64,000 bases of DNA from Sphingomonas glacialis (GTDB taxonomy: Bacteria; Pseudomonadota; Alphaproteobacteria; Sphingomonadales; Sphingomonadaceae), in contig NZ_RCZC01000001.1 of NCBI RefSeq assembly GCF_006439055.1, positions 558,001 through 622,000 of the forward strand, written 5' to 3'. The translations under genes and the position numbers were made by a program. Under the pieces are notes generated by a model that was given only the letters and a program-made list of their open reading frames with translations, had not been told where the DNA came from and ran no database searches. Positions 16,117-25,104 of this stretch are shown here, one piece after another. Positions within the stretch are counted from its first letter, which is position 1, and each line of letters starts with the position of its first letter.

Positions 16117-18465
16117 ATGCCCAAGAAGCGCCCCGAGGGGATCAAGGATTATACCGGGCCTGCGGGCGGCTGGGGCGCGCTGAAGGCGGTGGCGGTGGCG
16201 CTCAAGGCGCAGCAGATCGTCTCGCGCGGCGCGCAGACCCTGCTCAAGTCGAACCAGCCCGATGGCTTCGACTGCCCGAGCTGCGCCTGGCCCGACCCCA
16301 AGCACAGCTCCTCGTTCGAATTCTGCGAGAACGGCGCCAAGGCCGTCGCGTGGGAATCGACCGCCCGCAAGATCGGCGCCGAGTTCTTCGCCAAGCACAG
16401 CGTCTCGGACATCTGGCAGCAGACCGATCACTGGATCGAAGACCAGGGCCGGGTGACCGATCCGCTGCGCTACAATGCCGCGACCGACCATTATGAGGTC
16501 GTCACCTGGGAGGAGGCGTTCGCCGGGATCGGCGCCGGGCTCGCCAAGCTCGACGATCCCAACCAGGCCGAATTCTACACCTCGGGCCGCTGCTCGAACG
16601 AGGCGGCGTTCCTCTACCAGCTGTTCGTCCGGCTCTACGGCACCAACAACTTTCCCGACTGCTCGAACATGTGCCACGAGGCGACCTCGGTCGGCCTGCC
16701 CAAGTCGATCGGCATCGGCAAGGGTACGGTCAGCCTCGAGGATTTCGACCATGCCGATCTGATCCTGTCGATCGGCCACAATCCCGGCACCAACCATCCC
16801 CGCATGATGGCGACGCTGCGCGAGGTCGCGAGGCGCGGCGGCAAGATCGTCGTGTTCAACCCGCTCAAGGAACGCGCGCTCGAACGCTTCGAATCGCCGC
16901 AGTCGGTGGTCGAGATGGCGACCTTCGCGGCGACGCCGATCGCGACCAGCTATCTGCAGGTCAAGGTCGGCGGTGACGCCGCGGCGCTCAAAGGGATCTG
17001 CAAGGCGCTGGTCGCGATGGACACCGCCGAGGCGCCGGTGCTCGACCACGCCTTCATCGCCGAGCACACCGCCGGCTTCGACGCGCTGGTCGCCGATCTC
17101 GAGACCGCCGAATGGGCCGATATCGAGCATGCGAGTGGCTTAGGGCGGAGCGACCTCGAGGAGGTCGCGCGGCTCTATGCGCAGTCCAAGGCGACGATCT
17201 GCTGCTACGGCATGGGGATCACGCAGCACCGCACCGGCACCAGCAACGTCCAGCAGATCGCCAACCTCCTGCTGCTGCGCGGCAATATGGGCCGCCCGGG
17301 CGCCGGCATCTGCCCCTTGCGCGGCCATAGCAACGTGCAGGGCGACCGCACTGTCGGCATCACCGAGCGGCCCTCACCGCTGTTGCTCGACACGATGCGC
17401 GACGTGTTCGGCTTCGAGCCGCCGCGCGCCGACGGGCATTCGGTGGTCGAGAGCATCGCCGCGATGCGCGACGGGCATGCCAAAGCGGTGGTGTGCCTGG
17501 GCGGCAACCTCGCGATCGCCTCGTCCGACCCGCAGGCGTGCGCACAGGGCTTCCGCAACATGGATCTCGCGGTCCACATCACCACCAAGCTCAACCGCAC
17601 GCATCTGCTGATGGCCAAGGGCGCGACCTACATCCTGCCCTGCCTCGGCCGGACCGAGCGCGACAGCCAGGACGGCGGCGTGCAGGCGGTGACGGTCGAG
17701 GATTCGATGTCGATGGTCCACGCCTCGCGCGGCTTCCTGATGCCGCCGGGGGAGAATGTCCGCTCCGAGCCGTGGATCGTCGCCGGAATCGCCAAGGCGA
17801 CGCTCGGCGCAAAGGGCGGGATCGACTGGGACGGCTATGTCGCCGATTACGACCGGATCCGCGACAGCATCGAAGCCGTGTTCCCCGCCTTCAAGGATTA
17901 CAACGCGCGCATCCGCGAGCCGGGCGGCTTCCATCTGCCCAATTCGGCGGCGGAGCGGATCTGGCTGACCGACACGAAGAAGGCCAATTTCATCGTTTCG
18001 CCGAAGCTGGAGGAAGACGAATCGACCAGGGACCCGAGCGTCCTGCGGCTCACCACGCTGCGCTCGCACGACCAGTATAATACGACGATCTACGCGCTCG
18101 ACGACCGCTATCGCGGCGTCTTCGGGCGGCGCGACGTGCTGTTCATGAACGCCAAGGAGATCGCGCGGCTCGGCTTCGCCGAGGGTGACGTGATCGACGT
18201 CACCACCGCGCTCGAGTTCAAGCGCGCCGATCGCATCGTCCAGGGGCTGATGCTGGTCGAGCACGAACTGCCCGACAACTGCTGCGCATCCTATTATCCC
18301 GAGACGCAGCCGCTGATCGCGCTCGAGGATCACGATCCGCAGAGCTTCACCCCATCCTACAAATCCGTTCCCGTCCAGATCCGTCGCGCGGGCGCCGACG
18401 ATGGCGCGGAGCGTGTCGTGGCGCGGGCCGGCGTCGCCGGGCGGCTCACGTCGGTGAAAGCCTGA
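16117..18465 (+). CDS. FdhF/YdeP-family molybdopterin oxidoreductase
   Basis: A 782-residue member of the formate dehydrogenase H-like / YdeP family. A cysteine cluster near residues 50-70 (FDCPSCAWPD, then FEFCENG) is a candidate [4Fe-4S] site. The molybdopterin domains follow (YTSGRCSNEAAFLYQLF, SNMCHEA, SIGHNPGTNHPRMM, LRGNMGRPGAGICPLRGHSNVQGDRT), with a C-terminal cofactor-binding domain (LRSHDQYNTTIY, GRRDVLFMN). There is no Tat signal, so it should be cytoplasmic. E. coli YdeP is tied to acid resistance; formate is a possible but unproven substrate. GGAGG 7 nt upstream fixes the ATG. The formate/nitrite channel gene follows after 3 nt, pointing to a shared small-anion substrate. Confidence 0.88.
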   Translation: MPKKRPEGIKDYTGPAGGWGALKAVAVALKAQQIVSRGAQTLLKSNQPDGFDCPSCAWPDPKHSSSFEFCENGAKAVAWESTARKIGAEFFAKHSVSDIWQQTDHWIEDQGRVTDPLRYNAATDHYEVVTWEEAFAGIGAGLAKLDDPNQAEFYTSGRCSNEAAFLYQLFVRLYGTNNFPDCSNMCHEATSVGLPKSIGIGKGTVSLEDFDHADLILSIGHNPGTNHPRMMATLREVARRGGKIVVFNPLKERALERFESPQSVVEMATFAATPIATSYLQVKVGGDAAALKGICKALVAMDTAEAPVLDHAFIAEHTAGFDALVADLETAEWADIEHASGLGRSDLEEVARLYAQSKATICCYGMGITQHRTGTSNVQQIANLLLLRGNMGRPGAGICPLRGHSNVQGDRTVGITERPSPLLLDTMRDVFGFEPPRADGHSVVESIAAMRDGHAKAVVCLGGNLAIASSDPQACAQGFRNMDLAVHITTKLNRTHLLMAKGATYILPCLGRTERDSQDGGVQAVTVEDSMSMVHASRGFLMPPGENVRSEPWIVAGIAKATLGAKGGIDWDGYVADYDRIRDSIEAVFPAFKDYNARIREPGGFHLPNSAAERIWLTDTKKANFIVSPKLEEDESTRDPSVLRLTTLRSHDQYNTTIYALDDRYRGVFGRRDVLFMNAKEIARLGFAEGDVIDVTTALEFKRADRIVQGLMLVEHELPDNCCASYYPETQPLIALEDHDPQSFTPSYKSVPVQIRRAGADDGAERVVARAGVAGRLTSVKA

Positions 18466-18468
18466 GCC

Positions 18469-19248
18469 ATGTACGCACCGACCGTAACCACCTTCGCCGA
18501 CCGCGCCGCCGCCGAGGCGGCGTCGATCCGCCGGTCTCCAATTGGCTTCTTCGTCGGCGCGATGCTGGCCGGCGCCTATATCGGCATCGCCATGATCCTC
18601 GCGCTCAGCACCGCCGACGCGCTGCCCGCGGGGGTGCGCCCACTCGTCATGGGCGCGACCTTCGGGCTCGGGCTGATCCTGACCGTCTTTGCCGGCGGCG
18701 AGCTGTTCACCGGCTATGTCATGTATCTCGGCTTCGGGCTGATGCGCCGCACGGTCAGCTGGGCGGATGCGACGCTGCTGATGGTCGTGGTGTGGGTCGG
18801 CAATCTGGTCGGTGCGCTGCTGCTCTCCGCCATCTACATAGCCGGCGGCGGCGGCGCGGTGTTCGCCAATGCCGCGACCATGTTCAACGCCTATGCCGCG
18901 CATAAGGTCGAGGCCGACGCAGTCGCGCTGATCGCGCGCGCCGCCTTGTGCAACTGGCTGGTATGCCTCGCGATCTGGACCGCCGCACGGGTGCAGGGCG
19001 ATTCCGCCAAGTGCATCGTCATGGCCTGGGTCCTCCTCGCCTTCGTCGCCGCGGGGTTCGAGCATTCGGTCGCCAACATGACCGCGCTGACGCTTGGCCT
19101 GTTCGCGCCCGGCGAGACGATCACGATGGTCGGCATCGTCCGCAATCTGGCGCTGGTGACGCTCGGCAATATCGCGGGCGGATTGCTGTTCGTCGTCGGC
19201 GCCTATGGGCTGGCGGCGAAGACCGATGCGGAGCCGGTGCGCGGCTAA
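18469..19248 (+). CDS. Formate/nitrite transporter (FNT) family channel
   Basis: A 259-residue protein with six predicted transmembrane helices, starting at FFVGAMLAGAYIGIAMIL. The family signatures GATFGLGLILTVFAGGELFTGYVMY (helix 2 and omega loop) and FEHSVANM in the fifth-helix region, with the central pore His, are present. FNT pentamers move formate, nitrite or hydrosulfide with protons across the inner membrane. It lies 3 nt after the FdhF/YdeP-type gene, so it probably supplies or removes that enzyme's substrate. NirC versus FocA specificity cannot be decided here. Confidence 0.88.
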   Translation: MYAPTVTTFADRAAAEAASIRRSPIGFFVGAMLAGAYIGIAMILALSTADALPAGVRPLVMGATFGLGLILTVFAGGELFTGYVMYLGFGLMRRTVSWADATLLMVVVWVGNLVGALLLSAIYIAGGGGAVFANAATMFNAYAAHKVEADAVALIARAALCNWLVCLAIWTAARVQGDSAKCIVMAWVLLAFVAAGFEHSVANMTALTLGLFAPGETITMVGIVRNLALVTLGNIAGGLLFVVGAYGLAAKTDAEPVRG

Positions 19249-19734
19249 GGGCCAGGCTGCGAGGCTCCGCAAGCGCGTCGGGCCGCGCACGCTGCGGCAC
19301 CCGGAATCGATCCCGAAGGTCGATGCGACGACGCGGACGCCGTTCAGAAGTATCGCCTACGCCGGCATCCGATGCCGCGCCCTTCGCGGCACGGTCGAGC
19401 GAAGTGGTTACCGCTCCGGCCCGAAAGACGCATGATTTCCCCCTTATGCGGACCGCATACCTCGACGACGACCGAGCGAGCGGCCGTGGTTCGTCCGTTT
19501 GGAAACTTGGTGGCGCGCCGGTTGGCGGCGCCGCTGGCCAACGCACCCGTCGAAGGCGCGTCCATTCGTCCTGCGAGCGTGTTCCTCTCGTCTGACCTTC
19601 ACTGGCCCTGGTGGACCGCTCCGTTGCGAGATGTGAACGATTGCTCGCCGACGAGATTGTGACAGGTCAGTGACCGGGGCAAATAGAAAGAAGCAATGAC
19701 CTGCATTACACAATATTATGGTGGGGCGCCTGGA
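19249..19734. other. Intergenic region without a supportable gene
   Basis: About 490 nt between the FNT gene and the converging LysR gene. Short open frames on both strands lack coding-like codon use and ribosome sites. The last 80 nt are AT-richer than the surroundings. No RNA gene or mobile-element end was recognised. Confidence 0.5.
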
Positions 19735-20553
19735 TCAGAGAAATTCGCAGGTCGCGCGCACCACCTGTTCCAGCAGCCAGGCGTGCGCGGCGTCGTGATC
19801 CAGATGGGGCGGCCATTGCGCGATGATCGGTTCGGGCGAGGTCGCGATCGGAAATGACAGCACCTTCAGCGGCATCATCGAGGCGAAATGCTGTAGGAGC
19901 CAACTGCTCGCGGTCGCGACGAGATCGGTGCCGAGGACGAGATTGGGCAGCGCCCCGTGCAGACTGGTGCGAACCGCGATCTTCCGCGCGTCGAGCAGGT
20001 CGCGGCTCGGCCCATCAAGCTGCGCATTGGGCCCGGGCCGCTCGAACACCGCGACGTGGCGTGCCTCCAGATAGTGTTCCGGCGTGATCTCGTCCCCGAA
20101 GCCGGGGTGATCGTCCCACACCATGCAGGAGGGTCGCTCGGTCATCAGTACGCGGCTTTGCAGTCCCTCGACGGCGAAGCGCTGGGGAATGACCAACATG
20201 TCGGCGCCCGTTTCGAAGGCGTTCGCCGACGACGAGCGCGTGAACGGCAGCACCGTCACGCTCACGCCCGGCGCGGCGCGGAGCAGGTCCGGAATGACCC
20301 GCCCGAGCAGCATGATCTCGAGCTGTTCCGGGGCCGCGATCGTGAAGGTCCGCACCGCGACCGCCGGGTCGAAATCGATCTGCAGCCGAAACGTGTCGCC
20401 GACATCGCGCAACAGCCGCCGCACGCGCGGACGTAGCGCCTGCGCCAGCGGGGTCAGCCTGCGCTCGCCACCGACGTCCGCAACCAGTTCGTCGCCGAAC
20501 TGATCGCGCAGTTTGCGCAGCGCGACGCTCATCGCCGGCTGGCTCAGCCCCAC
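19735..20553 (-). CDS. LysR-family transcriptional regulator, 5' end probably damaged
   Basis: A 272-residue reading from GTG 20553. The winged-helix DNA-binding region is present from its second helix (GLSQPAMSVALRKLRDQFGDEL), followed by a NodD-like effector domain (FTIAAPEQLEIMLL...). The open frame continues upstream to 20646 and encodes the recognisable segment HAILNARSLTEAGRW, i.e. helix 1 and the turn of a LysR domain. An in-frame stop at 20647-20649 cuts it off and no ATG, GTG or TTG exists before 20553. The normal N-terminus (LNLL-type start) is therefore missing, through truncation or rearrangement next to pncB. It may be inactive or start at a rare codon. Confidence 0.6.
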   Translation of the reverse strand: MGLSQPAMSVALRKLRDQFGDELVADVGGERRLTPLAQALRPRVRRLLRDVGDTFRLQIDFDPAVAVRTFTIAAPEQLEIMLLGRVIPDLLRAAPGVSVTVLPFTRSSSANAFETGADMLVIPQRFAVEGLQSRVLMTERPSCMVWDDHPGFGDEITPEHYLEARHVAVFERPGPNAQLDGPSRDLLDARKIAVRTSLHGALPNLVLGTDLVATASSWLLQHFASMMPLKVLSFPIATSPEPIIAQWPPHLDHDAAHAWLLEQVVRATCEFL

Positions 20554-20666
20554 CCACCTCCCGGCCTCTGTCAGCGAGCGCGCGTTTAGGATCGCGTGGT
20601 GGAAGGGCGGCTTGAAGGGATCGGCAGGCAGCTGCCACGTTGCGACCTATAGACCGCGCAGGCACC

Positions 20667-21971
20667 TCACACCGACACGGCCTGTTCCGACCTGCCGACG
20701 TCGCCGAAGATGCGCAGATAGCGCGCGATCTCGGCGGGATCGCCGGTTGCCTTGGCCGGATTGTCGGACAGCTTGACGGCCGGCCGGCCATTGGCGCGCG
20801 TCACCTTGGCGACCAGCGAGATCGGCTCCAGGCCGTGGCCGTCTCCCGGGTCACAGCCGCGGAAGTCGTTGGTCAGGTTGGTGCCCCACCCAAAGCTCAT
20901 CCGCACGCGGCCGTGGAAGTGCCGATAGGTCTCGGTGATCGTATTGACGTCCATTCCGTCGGAAAAGACCAACAGCTTGCGTCTCGGGTCACGCCCCTGC
21001 GCCTGCCACCAGGCGATGATCTGCTCGCCGCCCGCAATCGGCGGCATGCTGTCGGGGCGGAAGCCGGTCCAGTCGGCGAGCCAGTCCGGCGCATCGCGCA
21101 GGAAGGCGGTGGTACCGAACGCATCGGGCAGCGCGATCCGCAGATTGCCGTCATAATGCGCCTGCCATTCCGCGAGCACGCGGTACGGCGCGCTGGCGAC
21201 CCCGGCATCGTCATCGGCGAGCGCGGCCAGCACCATCGGCAGTTCGTGCGCGTTGGTGCCGATCGCCTCGAGATCATTGTCCATCGCCAGCAGCACGTTC
21301 GAGCTGCCGATGAAGCGCGACCCCAGCCCTTCCTTGAGCGCCTCGACGCACCAGCGCTGCCAGAGAAAGCCGTGCCGCCGCCGCGTGCCGAAATCGGAGA
21401 GGACGAGGTCGGGCAAGTCGCGCAGCCGCTCGACCTTGTCCCACAGCTTCGCCTTTGCGCGGGCGTAGAGGATGTCGAGCTCGAAGCGTCCCTTGCCCTT
21501 CAGCGCGGCGCGCGAGCGCAATTCGTTGACGATCGTCAGCGCCGGGATCTCCCACATCGTGGTGTGGGTCCAGGGGCCGGCGAAGGTCAGCTCGAACTGA
21601 CCGTCGACGGTGCGCAGCTCATATTCGGGGAGCTGGAAATCGGCGAGCCAGGCAATGAAGTCGGGCGCGAACATGCGCTCGCGGCCGTAGAAGCTGTTGC
21701 CCGCGAGCCAGATCAGCTCCTTCTTCGAAAAGCGTACAGCGCGCGCGTGGTCGAGCTGCTCGCGCAGCTCGCGCTCGTCGATCACCTCGGCCAGGCGCAC
21801 GCTCTTGCTGCGGTTGATCAGCGAGAAGGTCGCCTCGACGTCGCCGTGCAGGTGGCGGATCATCTGCAGCATCAGCAATTTGTAGAAATCGGTATCGAGC
21901 AGGCTCCGCACGATCGGGTCGAGCCGCCAGCCATGATCATAGGTGCGTGTGGCGATGTCGGTGACGGTCAT
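20667..21971 (-). CDS. pncB: Nicotinate phosphoribosyltransferase PncB
   Basis: A 434-residue enzyme of NAD salvage: nicotinate + PRPP (+ATP) to nicotinate mononucleotide. Family blocks include [15 protein letters not shown] at the N-terminus, [21 protein letters not shown] (the conserved His that is phosphorylated in the family), [19 protein letters not shown] and [11 protein letters not shown]. The start ATG at 21971 overlaps the stop of rsgA by 4 nt (ATGA), which fixes it; a longer open frame upstream lies inside rsgA. Cytoplasmic. Pairing with rsgA is by coupling, not obvious function. Confidence 0.95.
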   Translation of the reverse strand: MTVTDIATRTYDHGWRLDPIVRSLLDTDFYKLLMLQMIRHLHGDVEATFSLINRSKSVRLAEVIDERELREQLDHARAVRFSKKELIWLAGNSFYGRERMFAPDFIAWLADFQLPEYELRTVDGQFELTFAGPWTHTTMWEIPALTIVNELRSRAALKGKGRFELDILYARAKAKLWDKVERLRDLPDLVLSDFGTRRRHGFLWQRWCVEALKEGLGSRFIGSSNVLLAMDNDLEAIGTNAHELPMVLAALADDDAGVASAPYRVLAEWQAHYDGNLRIALPDAFGTTAFLRDAPDWLADWTGFRPDSMPPIAGGEQIIAWWQAQGRDPRRKLLVFSDGMDVNTITETYRHFHGRVRMSFGWGTNLTNDFRGCDPGDGHGLEPISLVAKVTRANGRPAVKLSDNPAKATGDPAEIARYLRIFGDVGRSEQAVSV

Positions 21972-23044
21972 CGCCTGCTTGCGGCGTTTCCGGGGCGGGA
22001 GCGGCGCGCGGCGGCGGCACCGCTGTTCGCCGCATCCTCCTGCGCGAGCTTGCGCCAGCGGGCGACGCGCGCGGGATCGAGCTCTCCTGCTGCCATCGCG
22101 GCATTGATGGCGCATCCGGGTTCCGCGACATGCGTGCAGTTCGAGAACCGGCATTCGAGGGCCACGTTCGTGACATCGTCGAAGACCTCGGTCACCCCGC
22201 TGCTCACTTCGGACATCTGCAGCTCGCGCATGCCGGGCGTATCCACGAGCCAGCCCCCCTTCTGCGCGCCACTGGCGAGGCGATACATCTCGCGGACCGT
22301 CGTGGTGTGACGGCCCTTGCCGTCGTCCTCGCGGACGGCCTGCGTGGCGATGTCGCTCGATCCCGTCAGCGTCTTGACGAGCGTGGACTTGCCGACACCC
22401 GATGATCCCACCAGCGCGACGGTCTGTCCGACACCGCAATAGTCGACCAGGCGGGCGACGCTCGCCGGATCGCGCCCGTCGACCAGTTCGACGCGCAATC
22501 CCGACTGAAGCGCACGCGCCGCATCGACCAACAGCTCGGGCTCGGGCGCGAGATCGGCTTTGGTGAGAACCACGACCGGACGGACGCCCACCTCGCGCGC
22601 GAGCACGAGATAGCGTTCCAACCGCGCGACGTTGAAGTCCTGCTTGCACGCCGTGACGATGAAGAGCGTGTCGACATTCGCGGCGATGAGCTGCACCCGG
22701 CGCTCATCCCCGGGGGCGGGCCGCTTGAAAAGGCTCGTCCGGTCTAGGATGCGCACGATCGTGCGGCTGTTCGGATCGACGAGCAGCCAGTCGCCCACGG
22801 TCGGCCGGTCCTCCGCGCCGCCTGGTACGGGCAGACTGGAGGGGATCGATTCCTCGAACCCTTCGCCCGAAACGGTCACCCTTCCACGATGCACCGAAAT
22901 CACCCGGACAGGCTGGACGCTGTGGCGCTCCTCGGGCGAAAGCTGGTCGCTGAAGAACGCCTTCCAGCCGAGCTGCGCGAGACTGAGATCGGACGTTTCC
23001 ACCGTAGCGTCAGCCGTCCTGCGGACGGCCTGATTCACCCGCAT
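21968..23044 (-). CDS. rsgA: Ribosome small-subunit maturation GTPase RsgA (YjeQ)
   Basis: A 358-residue circularly permuted GTPase that acts late in 30S assembly. An OB-fold domain (about residues 40-105) is followed by the G domain in permuted order: G4 TKAD, G1 [10 protein letters not shown]3 DTPGM. The C-terminal zinc finger is [14 protein letters not shown]. The start ATG at 23044 overlaps the end of the small charged ORF by 35 nt; no other in-frame start precedes the OB fold. The stop overlaps pncB by 4 nt. Confidence 0.93.
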   Translation of the reverse strand: MRVNQAVRRTADATVETSDLSLAQLGWKAFFSDQLSPEERHSVQPVRVISVHRGRVTVSGEGFEESIPSSLPVPGGAEDRPTVGDWLLVDPNSRTIVRILDRTSLFKRPAPGDERRVQLIAANVDTLFIVTACKQDFNVARLERYLVLAREVGVRPVVVLTKADLAPEPELLVDAARALQSGLRVELVDGRDPASVARLVDYCGVGQTVALVGSSGVGKSTLVKTLTGSSDIATQAVREDDGKGRHTTTVREMYRLASGAQKGGWLVDTPGMRELQMSEVSSGVTEVFDDVTNVALECRFSNCTHVAEPGCAINAAMAAGELDPARVARWRKLAQEDAANSGAAAARRSRPGNAASRR

Positions 23045-23171
23045 CCGGCGTCTGCTGCTCGGCAGCCCGCTTGTCCGCCTTGGCCTGTGCCTTCTTCGCA
23101 GTCTCAGCTGCTTTGGTCTTTTCCCGCTCGCGGCGTTCGAAGTCGTAATTTGTCTTGCGTGGTATGTCGGT
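23010..23171 (-). CDS. Small highly charged protein, no standard start codon visible
   Basis: An open frame of 53 codons with strongly coding-like codon use, encoding a Lys/Glu/Ala-rich helix: TDIPRKTNYDFERRERE, then KTKAAETAKKAQAKADKRAAE, ending GRPQDG. It overlaps the rsgA start by 35 nt and is probably transcribed with it. The codon before the first Thr is GTA rather than ATG, and no ATG, GTG or TTG lies upstream in frame within 80 nt. GGAG is placed 8 nt before an in-frame ATA (codon 3). It is therefore a gene with a non-canonical start, a start lost by mutation, or a sequencing error. Function unknown. Confidence 0.5.
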   Translation of the reverse strand, partial: TDIPRKTNYDFERREREKTKAAETAKKAQAKADKRAAEQQTPDAGESGRPQDG

Positions 23172-23384
23172 TACTCCGAGGCTCGATGGTCCGGCATGAG
23201 CAAAGCGCTCGCCCCAGGACTCTTGTCTTGCGGATACACGGATCCGTCGGTCGCGACTAGGGTCAGGCCGCGGGCCCGCTCGGGTGGGGGTCCAGGAACG
23301 GTTCCTGCGCCGACCATCACCGGAGATGGATTTGATCGCAGCGTAGAACCCGGCACAGATCTCAGGCGCGGACCTGCGCTCCGC

Positions 23385-25034
23385 TTATTTCCGCAACGCC
23401 GCGCTCTGGTCGCGGATCGCCTTGAATTCGGAGGTCGCTTTCCAGCTCGGCCAGGTCGAAGCGTTCGCCACCTCGCGCCCGATCGTCAGCATCAGGTCGA
23501 TATCCTGCTTGGCACCCGCGAGGTTCCACTCGGGCGACCAGGCGTCGCACGCCTGATGGTAGCATTTGCCCGTATAGGCATCGATCCACGCCTGCCCCGC
23601 AGCGGCCCCGCCCTGCTCCAGGTCGGAGGCGCCGGCGATGCCCATCTGCAGCAGCACCGGAACGCCGCGCTTGGCCAGGCTGAAATGGTCGGCGCGATAG
23701 AACAGCCCGCGCTCGGGCAAACCCTCGGGCGTCACCCGGCGCCCCTGCGTCGCGGCGACGCGCGCCATGTCGTCCTGCAAGCTGTCCTGCCCGACGCCGA
23801 CCAGGATCGCGTCCTTCGCCTTGCCCGCGGTCTGCAGGATATCGATCGTCAGATTGGCGGCGGTCTTTTCGAGCGGATAGACCGGGTGCGTCGCATAATA
23901 TTCCGAGCCGAGCAGCCCGCGCTCCTCGGCGGTCCACAGCGCGAAGGCGATCGTCCGGCGCGGCGCGGGCTCGGCCTTGAGGATCCGCGCGATCTCGAGC
24001 AGCGCCGCGACGCCGAGGGCATCGTCATTGGCGCCGCGCCGCATCGTCTGGCCATCCTTGTCGGGCGCGCCGACGCCGTACGCGTCCCAATGCGCGCCGA
24101 ACATCACCGTCTGGTCGGGCGCCGCCGTGCCGGGAATCCGCGCGAGCACATTGTGGCTTTCGACGATCTTGTGCTCGACGGCGATCGCGGCGGAGAAGCT
24201 GGCGCCCTTCAGCGCCACCGGCGTGAAGCGCTTTTGTCGCGCGGCCGCGCGCAACGCCGAAAGGTCGAGCCCGGCGCTCTTGAACAGTGCGGTGGCGGCG
24301 TCGCCCTTGAGCCAGCCCTGCAGCCGCAGGCTGGTGATCGTGTCGGGCGCGCGCGCGATGTCATACGCCTCGCCCTGGCCTGACACCACGACGTTCCAGC
24401 CATAGCCTGCGCCGGCGGTATCGTGGACGATCAGCGCGCCGATCGCGCCGCGCCGCGCCAGTTCCTCGAACTTGTAGGTCCAGCGCCCGTAATAGGTCAT
24501 CGTCCGGCCGCCGAACTTGCCGAACGCATCGTCGCCCTTAACCGCCTCGAAATCGGGATCGTTGACCAGCACGACGGCGACCTTGCCGTGGAGATCGACG
24601 CCCTTGAAATCGTCCCAGCCGCGTTCGGGTGCGCTGACGCCGTATCCCACGAAGACGAGCGGCGCCGCCTCGATCACGGCCTGGTCCTTGGGTTGCAGCG
24701 ACCAGACATAGGCTTGCTCGCCGCGCGTCCAGCGCTGCGCCTGCCCGCCGACCGATACGCCAAAGCGCGTGGTGTCGCTCAGCTTGGTCCGCAGCAAGGG
24801 GACGGTCTGCGTCCATGTCCCGTCGGCAGCACCGGGCTCGAGCCCGAGTGCGGCCAAGCGCTTGACCAGATAGGCGATCGTCGCCGCCTCGCCCGGTCCG
24901 CCGGGCGCGCGGCCCTGGAACGCGTCCGACGACAGATCCTGCACGCTCTTGGTGATCGCGACCGGATCGACGCCCTGCGCCAGCGCCGGGGTCGCGGTGG
25001 CGAGCAGCGCGAGGATCGAAAGCGTTTTCAACAT
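23385..25034 (-). CDS. Secreted M28-family zinc aminopeptidase
   Basis: A 549-residue protein. The signal peptide is LSILALLATATPALAQ. A PA-domain insert (about residues 120-260, with VFVGYGVSAPERGWDDFKG) precedes the M28 catalytic core: zinc ligands in GAHWDAYG and RRGANDDALG, catalytic and metal-binding Glu pair in TAEERGLLGS, and a C-terminal His in RADHFSLAKRG. The family removes N-terminal residues from peptides in the periplasm. ATG 25034 starts the signal peptide and has GGGA upstream; a further upstream ATG adds an Arg-rich tail. It follows the M20 peptidase by 70 nt on the same strand. Confidence 0.88.
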   Translation of the reverse strand: MLKTLSILALLATATPALAQGVDPVAITKSVQDLSSDAFQGRAPGGPGEAATIAYLVKRLAALGLEPGAADGTWTQTVPLLRTKLSDTTRFGVSVGGQAQRWTRGEQAYVWSLQPKDQAVIEAAPLVFVGYGVSAPERGWDDFKGVDLHGKVAVVLVNDPDFEAVKGDDAFGKFGGRTMTYYGRWTYKFEELARRGAIGALIVHDTAGAGYGWNVVVSGQGEAYDIARAPDTITSLRLQGWLKGDAATALFKSAGLDLSALRAAARQKRFTPVALKGASFSAAIAVEHKIVESHNVLARIPGTAAPDQTVMFGAHWDAYGVGAPDKDGQTMRRGANDDALGVAALLEIARILKAEPAPRRTIAFALWTAEERGLLGSEYYATHPVYPLEKTAANLTIDILQTAGKAKDAILVGVGQDSLQDDMARVAATQGRRVTPEGLPERGLFYRADHFSLAKRGVPVLLQMGIAGASDLEQGGAAAGQAWIDAYTGKCYHQACDAWSPEWNLAGAKQDIDLMLTIGREVANASTWPSWKATSEFKAIRDQSAALRK

Positions 25035-25104
25035 CGGCAGAGTCCCTGGTGGCCGGGACCGATCGCCCCGGCGTGTAGCACGATCGTTCGGCGTATCGCG
25101 TCGG

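Noticed and set aside
20015-20791. A 258-codon minus-strand frame across the pncB-lysR junction
   Set aside because: It is out of frame with both genes, crosses their conserved regions and encodes an Arg/Ala-rich shadow product.
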